NCBI GenBank assembly: GCA_965248735.1
Contig: OZ252146.1
Span: forward strand, 3,224,001 to 3,288,000
Direction: 5' to 3'
From: Aldehydirespirator sp965248735
GTDB taxonomy: Bacteria; Actinomycetota; Acidimicrobiia; Acidimicrobiales; Aldehydirespiratoraceae
Length of the DNA stretch: 64,000 bases
Position 1 is the first letter of the stretch; the number at the start of each line of letters is the position of its first letter. The notes below the pieces were generated by a model, which had not been told where the DNA came from, ran no database searches, and saw only the letters and a program-made list of their open reading frames with translations. Both the position numbers and the translations under genes were made by a program. This document shows, one piece after another, positions 59,762 through 64,000 of this stretch.

Positions 59762-60640
59762 TCATATGGGCAGAACGGGACGCCTCCGCCTCCGGGTGCC
59801 GCGCCGGGTCCGCAGCAAGTACAGGACCGAGCCCGCGATGAGGACCAGGCTCATCCAGATATTGACCCGCACACCCAAGATCAGGCTGGCATGGTCGATG
59901 CGCACCGCCTCGATCCACAGCCGTCCGAGCCCATAACCGAGGGCATAAACAGCCAGCAGCGAGCCGGGCCGACTCACCCGGCGCGGGTTGGTTACCAGCG
60001 TCGGGACGTCAAGCCGCCTCCGCCGGCGGTCGAGCGCCAACAACAGGCCGCACAGCAGCAGGTTCCACACCGCCTCGTACAGGAAGGTCGGATGGAAGGT
60101 CTCCACGCCCAGATACTGCGCCGGGCGGTGCGCCTCGTCGATCTCCAATCCCCAGGGCAGATCGGTGGGCCTGCCGAACAGTTCCTGGTTGAACCAGTTG
60201 CCGAGCCGTCCGATGGCCTGGGCCAGCGGCAGCGTCGGCACCATCGCCGCGATGGCCTCGCTCCGGTTCATGCCCTGGCGCCGGACCATCCACAGTCCGA
60301 CCAGGATGCCGGCCGCCATGCCCCCCGGAATGCCCAGACCGCCCTTCCAGATGGCCAGGGCGTCCAGCCAGCCGTCGGACTGGAACCGCCTCCAGTCGGT
60401 GATCACGTGGTACAGGCGGGAGCCGATCAGACCCGCGATCACGGCCCAGACCGCCACCCGGCTGATCTCGTCGGGATTGCTGCCCCGCGCCTGCCAGCGC
60501 CGCCGGGACAGCGACACCGAGGCGATCACGCCCAGCGCGATCATCACCCCGTAGGCCCGCAGCTCCAACGGCCCGAGCTCGATGCCGTTGCGAGGGGGGC
60601 TGGGGATCGAAGCGATCAGGAGGCCGGACGCGACACCCAC
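59762..60640 (-). CDS. lgt: prolipoprotein diacylglyceryl transferase
   Basis: This 292-residue seven-helix membrane enzyme transfers diacylglycerol to the lipobox cysteine of prolipoproteins. Landmarks: YGVMIALGVIASV, IAGLIGSRLYHVITDW, GGLGIPGGMAAGILVG, the Lgt signature RLGNWFNQELFGRPTDLPWG, HPTFLYEAVWNLLL. GTG 60640 was chosen because upstream frame overlaps the acyl-CoA dehydrogenase gene at 60655. It would process the several lipoproteins seen in this window. Confidence 0.94.
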   Translation of the reverse strand: MGVASGLLIASIPSPPRNGIELGPLELRAYGVMIALGVIASVSLSRRRWQARGSNPDEISRVAVWAVIAGLIGSRLYHVITDWRRFQSDGWLDALAIWKGGLGIPGGMAAGILVGLWMVRRQGMNRSEAIAAMVPTLPLAQAIGRLGNWFNQELFGRPTDLPWGLEIDEAHRPAQYLGVETFHPTFLYEAVWNLLLCGLLLALDRRRRRLDVPTLVTNPRRVSRPGSLLAVYALGYGLGRLWIEAVRIDHASLILGVRVNIWMSLVLIAGSVLYLLRTRRGTRRRRRPVLPI

Positions 60641-60654
60641 GGGGCTGACACCTC

Positions 60655-62430
60655 CTAGCCGGCCAGGATCCGCGGCGCGGCCGCGGCCAGGTCGTCGGCA
60701 GGCTCGATCACTGCGGCCAGCAGGCCCGGCACCGCCGACAGCCGGTTGGCCGCGAAGAAGCGGGCCATGATCGCGCGGTCGGCGGCCATCTCGGGATCCT
60801 CCAGGCGGGCCGCCGCCAGCGCTCCGTCGGCCAGGGCCGCGCCGCCGGTCGTGGTAGCCAGCATCCTCAGATAGGCGTCCGCGCCCGCGAGCCGCTCGAA
60901 GGGCTCGGCCCCCAGCAGCCACTCGCTGGCCTCGCCGGTCGCCTCGACGGCGGCCTCAAGATGCTGGCGCACCGACTTCAGCGCCTCGGCGCCGTCGAGC
61001 GCGCCCGCGGTGGCCCGGATCTCGCACAGGTGGTCGCGCACCGCGCCGCCGCCCCGCATGGACAGCTTGCGGCCGACCAGATCGGCCGACTGGATGCCGT
61101 TGGTGCCCTCGTAGATGGGGGCGATCCGGGCGTCGCGGTAGTGCTGAGCCGAGCCGGTCTCCTCGATGAAGCCCATGCCGCCGTGCACCTGCAGGCCGAC
61201 GCTGGCCAGCTCGCACCCCAGGTCGGTGGCCCACGCCTTGGTGAGCGGCGTCAGCAGGGCGGCCCGCTCCTCGCCCGCCTGGCGCGGCTGAACGTCGGCT
61301 CCGTGCGAGGCGCGGTCGATGGCCTCGGCGTTGCGGTAGGCGAGGCCCCTCATCGCGGCGATCGTTGAGCGCATGTCCAGCAGCATCCGGCGTACGTCGG
61401 GATGGTCGATGATGGCCGAGGGCTCTCCGGCGGGCGCGTCCGGCGCCCGGCCCTGGCGGCGCTCGTGAGCGTAGGCAAGCGCCTGCTGGTAAGACCGCTC
61501 GGCGATGGCCACGCCCTGAAGCCCGACGCTGAGGCGGGCATGGTTCATCATCGTGAACATGGCCCGCATCCCGCCGTTCCTTTCACCCACTAGGAAGCCC
61601 ACCGCGCCGTCGTCGTCGCCGTAGGCCATCATGCAGGTCGGGCTGGCGTGGATCCCGAGCTTGTGCTCGATCGAGACGCAGCGCACATCGTTGCGCGCGC
61701 CGGCCGACCCGTCGGCCGCGGGCAGGTGCTTGGGCACCAGGAAGCAACTGATGCCCCTGGTCCCTGGCGGGGCGCCCGGTGTTCGGGCCAGCACCAGGTG
61801 CACGATGTTGTCGGCGAGGTCGTGCTCACCGTAGGTGATGAAGATCTTGGTGCCATAGAGGCGGTACGAGCCGTCGGGCTGGGGCACGGCGCGGGCTGCG
61901 ACCGCTCCGAGGTCGGACCCGGCCTGGGGCTCGGTGAGGTTCATGGTGCCCGTCCAGGCGCCGGTGGCCAGCTGCGGCAGGTAGAGGGCCCTCAGCTCGT
62001 CGGTGCCGTGCGCGCCCAGCATGTTGATGGCGCCCTGGGTGAGCAGCGGGCACAGCGACCAGGACATGCACGCGGCCGTGAACATCTCCTCGACCGCCAG
62101 CCCCACCAGATGGGGGAAGCCCCCGCCGCCGTAGTCGGGATCCAACGACACCGCGCCCCAACCGGCCTCAACATAGGCGCGGTAGGCCTCCCGGAAGCCG
62201 GTGGGCGTCACCACCGAGCCGTCATCGAGGCGGCGGGCGCCCTCAGTGTCGCCGACGCGGTTGAGCGGCGCGATCACCTCCTCCGCGAAGCGGGCCGCCT
62301 CGGTGAGAAGTTGGTCCACAACGTCGGGCTCCACGTGCTCGAACCCGCCGAGCGCGGCCAGCCCGTCGAGATCGGCCACGTGGCGCAAATTGAAGGCAAT
62401 CTCGTCAAGATCGACCCGGAATTCGCTCAT
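60655..62430 (-). CDS. acyl-CoA dehydrogenase, DmdC-like (long form)
   Basis: This 591-residue acyl-CoA dehydrogenase has an extended N-terminus, TGTMNLTEPQAGSDLGAV (FAD/substrate), GISCFLVPKHLP, the HKLGIHASPTCMM segment, and the catalytic Glu in IAPIYEGTNGIQSADLVGRKL, then a C-terminal extra domain. The length and motif wording match the DmdC type (3-methylmercaptopropionyl-CoA dehydrogenase of DMSP breakdown) and related long-chain FadE enzymes; the substrate cannot be chosen from sequence. ATG 62430 is clear. Confidence 0.9.
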   Translation of the reverse strand: MSEFRVDLDEIAFNLRHVADLDGLAALGGFEHVEPDVVDQLLTEAARFAEEVIAPLNRVGDTEGARRLDDGSVVTPTGFREAYRAYVEAGWGAVSLDPDYGGGGFPHLVGLAVEEMFTAACMSWSLCPLLTQGAINMLGAHGTDELRALYLPQLATGAWTGTMNLTEPQAGSDLGAVAARAVPQPDGSYRLYGTKIFITYGEHDLADNIVHLVLARTPGAPPGTRGISCFLVPKHLPAADGSAGARNDVRCVSIEHKLGIHASPTCMMAYGDDDGAVGFLVGERNGGMRAMFTMMNHARLSVGLQGVAIAERSYQQALAYAHERRQGRAPDAPAGEPSAIIDHPDVRRMLLDMRSTIAAMRGLAYRNAEAIDRASHGADVQPRQAGEERAALLTPLTKAWATDLGCELASVGLQVHGGMGFIEETGSAQHYRDARIAPIYEGTNGIQSADLVGRKLSMRGGGAVRDHLCEIRATAGALDGAEALKSVRQHLEAAVEATGEASEWLLGAEPFERLAGADAYLRMLATTTGGAALADGALAAARLEDPEMAADRAIMARFFAANRLSAVPGLLAAVIEPADDLAAAAPRILAG

Positions 62431-62450
62431 CGTTGCGAGAGTATCCCCAA

Positions 62451-62814
62451 AGAGCCTCCGCGGGTACCTGATCGCCTCGCGATGACACGTATCGTTGCCC
62501 GCTCTTGTTCGCTGCGCTCACAGACCGCTCGGACCCACTTGCCCGCTCTTGTTCGCTGCGCTCACAGACCGCTCGGACCCACTTGCCCGCTCTTGTTCGC
62601 TGCGCTCACAGACCGCTCGGACCCACTTGCCCGCTCTTGTTCGCTGCGCTCACAGACCGCTCGGACCCACTTGCCCGCTCTTGTTCGCTGCGCTCACAGA
62701 CCGCTCGGACCCACTTGCCCGCTCTTGTTCGCTGCGCTCACGGACCGCTCGGGCCCGGGGCCTCGTTCAGCGCCTCGCAGAATCCCCCTGAACTGCGGCT
62801 ATCCGCTCGGCCTC
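62451..62814. mobile_element. MITE-like element, copy D, with internal tandem expansion
   Basis: The left end (near GAGCCTCCGCGGGTAC) is degenerate, and the right end CTATCCGCTCGGCCTC reaches 62814, followed by TTA. Between them the family's core unit of 44 bases (CCCGCTCTTGTTCGCTGCGC + TCACAGACCGCTCGGACCCACTTG) is repeated six times (62498-62761), giving about 364 bases instead of 145. The right end supplies the last codons and stop of the YihY-family gene. It fills the 368-base gap after the dehydrogenase start. Confidence 0.85.
62498..62761. repeat. 44-bp tandem repeat, 6 copies
   Basis: Perfect 44-base units start with their GCTCTTG at 62501, 62545, 62589, 62633, 62677 and 62721; the last is variant at its end. 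The unit is the core of the MITE-like family. Confidence 0.97.
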
Positions 62815-63722
62815 TTAGAAGGCGCATCCGTCGTGGTGTGCAGATCGCGGCGGTCGCTGAGGACGCGATTGATCTCGGCCCCGACAAGCAGGCCCATCGC
62901 CAGCAAGTAGAGCCAGATGAGCAGGCTCAGGGCGCCGCCGAGGAGGCCGACCACCGCATTCATGCCGCTGGAGGCCGCGTCGAGGTAGACGCGGAAGCCC
63001 AGCGACACCGCCAGCCACCAGACGGTTCCCACCACGGCCCCGGGAAGATCGGTCCGCCACGGGGTCCGGCGGCGGGGAGCCAAATGGTAGAGGGAGGCGG
63101 CCCAGCAGACCACCACCACGAACACCACCGGCCAGCGGAACCACACCCACGCGGTGGTGAACGCCGAGCCGGCGCCCAGGCGCTCGGCTATCTCCTCTCC
63201 GCCGCCGAGCAGGGGCCCCACCACCACCATGGCGGCAACCAGCGCGGCCACGACCAGAGTGAAGAGGGTGAGCACGAAGCCCATCACCCGGGTGGAGATC
63301 CAGTTCCTGCGATCCTCGTGGCCGTAGGTGACGTCCAGGGCTCCGACCACCGCGGTGAAGCCCCGCGACGAGGCGTAGACAGTGATCACGATGCCGGCGG
63401 TGATCAGCCCGGCGTTCGACCGATCGAACAGCTCCTCGATCGTGGCCCGCAGGGTGTTGTCGCTGCCGAAGGTCTCGACCACGCGGTCCAACAGCCACTC
63501 CTCGGTGTCGGCGGCTGCGCCCGCCCCTATCACCACGTCGAGCGAGCCGAGCGCCGCCGCGAACACGATCACGGCCGGGAACAGGCCGAGGAGGCCGAAG
63601 AAGGCGATCTCGGCCGACAGCCCTCCGACCCGGGCCCGGGACCACTCGTTACGCAGGTCGTCGACAAATCTGAGGATGCCGCGCCACAGCACGGTCGGTG
63701 GGGGCAGCGAGAGGCGCGCCAT
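62799..63722 (-). CDS. YihY/BrkB family membrane protein
   Basis: This 307-residue protein has six hydrophobic segments and the YihY/virulence factor BrkB pattern: GLSAEIAFFGLLGLFPAVIVFAAAL, VYASSRGFTAVVGALDVTYGHE, WPVVFVVVVCWAASLYHLAPRRRTPW, PGAVVGTVWWLAVSLGFRVYL and GGALSLLIWLYLLAMGLLVGAEIN. The function is unknown; the older name RNase BN is a misnomer. Its last residues (KRPSG) and TAG stop come from the right end of the adjoining MITE-like element. Confidence 0.9.
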   Translation of the reverse strand: MARLSLPPPTVLWRGILRFVDDLRNEWSRARVGGLSAEIAFFGLLGLFPAVIVFAAALGSLDVVIGAGAAADTEEWLLDRVVETFGSDNTLRATIEELFDRSNAGLITAGIVITVYASSRGFTAVVGALDVTYGHEDRRNWISTRVMGFVLTLFTLVVAALVAAMVVVGPLLGGGEEIAERLGAGSAFTTAWVWFRWPVVFVVVVCWAASLYHLAPRRRTPWRTDLPGAVVGTVWWLAVSLGFRVYLDAASSGMNAVVGLLGGALSLLIWLYLLAMGLLVGAEINRVLSDRRDLHTTTDAPSKRPSG

Positions 63723-63749
63723 GCCCGTCCGATACTACGGTCCGATGCA

Positions 63750-64000
63750 ATGCACCCGGACGGAACCACCGCGCCCGACGACACCACGACCCTCGACGAC
63801 ACCACCGCGCCCGACGACACCACGACCCTCGACGACACCACGGCCCCCGACGACGCCACCGCAATCGCCAACGAGCTGTACCGCTACGCGGAGCTCATCG
63901 ACGCGGGCCTATTCCCGGAACTCGGTGAGCTCATGGAACACTGCACGTTCCGCTACGGCGAGCAGGCTGTTGCCGGGCCGTCAGGTGCGGCCGCCATTGC
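63750..64000 (+). CDS. SnoaL/NTF2-like domain protein, N-terminal part (partial)
   Basis: An open frame from ATG 63750 runs off the window end. After an acidic Thr/Pro leader made of repeats (DDTTAPDDTTTL twice) comes AIANELYRYAELIDAGLFPELGELMEHC, the first helices of an SnoaL-like/NTF2-fold domain, a small hydrolase/isomerase or binding fold. Divergent from the YihY-family gene. The function cannot be set. Confidence 0.7.
   Translation, partial: MHPDGTTAPDDTTTLDDTTAPDDTTTLDDTTAPDDATAIANELYRYAELIDAGLFPELGELMEHCTFRYGEQAVAGPSGAAAI
63776..63847. repeat. 36-bp coding repeat, 2 copies
   Basis: GACGACACCACCGCGCCCGA + CGACACCACGACCCTC occurs twice in tandem and encodes the Asp/Thr-rich leader of the SnoaL-like protein. 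Confidence 0.85.

Overview
This window is high-GC bacterial chromosome from an actinobacterium (Actinomycetota), most plausibly of the class Acidimicrobiia. The phylum call rests on two tiny ribosomal proteins known mainly from actinobacteria (bS22 at 40255-40347 and bL37 at 51347-51436), an Rpf-like resuscitation factor, and the actinobacterial gene runs prs-rplY-pth-mfd and metG-tatD-rpf-rsmA. The class call is inference from the mix of class I lysyl-tRNA synthetase, molybdenum-hydroxylase genes and many acyl-CoA dehydrogenases.

Layout. 1-3.8 kb: the end of an RCC1-type gene, a ROK sugar kinase, and a disrupted repeat-rich lipoprotein gene with Ig-like and RTX calcium-binding repeats. 3.8-16.8 kb: catabolic genes (a FadE26/FadE27-like acyl-CoA dehydrogenase pair, a sulfatase, an amidohydrolase, an SMP-30 lactonase and a 3-hydroxyisobutyrate dehydrogenase-like enzyme), class I LysRS, superoxide dismutase, a complete IS5-family insertion sequence and tRNA-Leu. 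17-25 kb: a PD-(D/E)XK nuclease, an MFS exporter, a crotonase, a biotin-domain remnant, a GNAT enzyme, Ppx/GppA, DUF501, a CoxG-like protein and a MocA-like transferase. 25.0-26.6 kb: an AT-richer island with a secreted metzincin and a lipoprotein. 26.8-38.8 kb, minus strand: a tightly overlapping run (xdhC, a VWA protein, moxR, a thioesterase, ftsB, eno), then mazG, a PpiC lipoprotein, mfd, pth, rplY and prs. 39.9-51.4 kb: tRNA-Gln, bS22, ispE, a CoxL-like molybdenum hydroxylase, rsmA, rpf, tatD, metG, rsmI, DUF192, an acyl-ACP desaturase, ychF and bL37. 51.8-64 kb: a DCC-family protein, a PHP phosphoesterase, a four-gene BMP/nucleoside-type ABC importer followed by a PhyH dioxygenase, lgt, a DmdC-like acyl-CoA dehydrogenase, a YihY-family membrane protein and the start of an SnoaL-like gene.

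Two features stand out. First, an IS5-family element (12798-13754) shares its terminal inverted repeats with a family of about 145-bp non-autonomous elements. Three of these sit at 6495, 12648 and 62451, and a truncated one lies near 22088. One abuts the IS, one appears to supply the stop codon of a membrane-protein gene, and one ends exactly at the ppx stop codon. Second, the window is crowded with near-perfect tandem repeats (units of 18 to 77 bp at about a dozen places, both inside genes and between them), which points to unusually active repeat expansion. The most interesting single genes are the RTX lipoprotein, broken by an in-frame TAG and by a -1 frameshift at a correctly phased slippery heptamer, and the small secreted metzincin in the AT-rich island.
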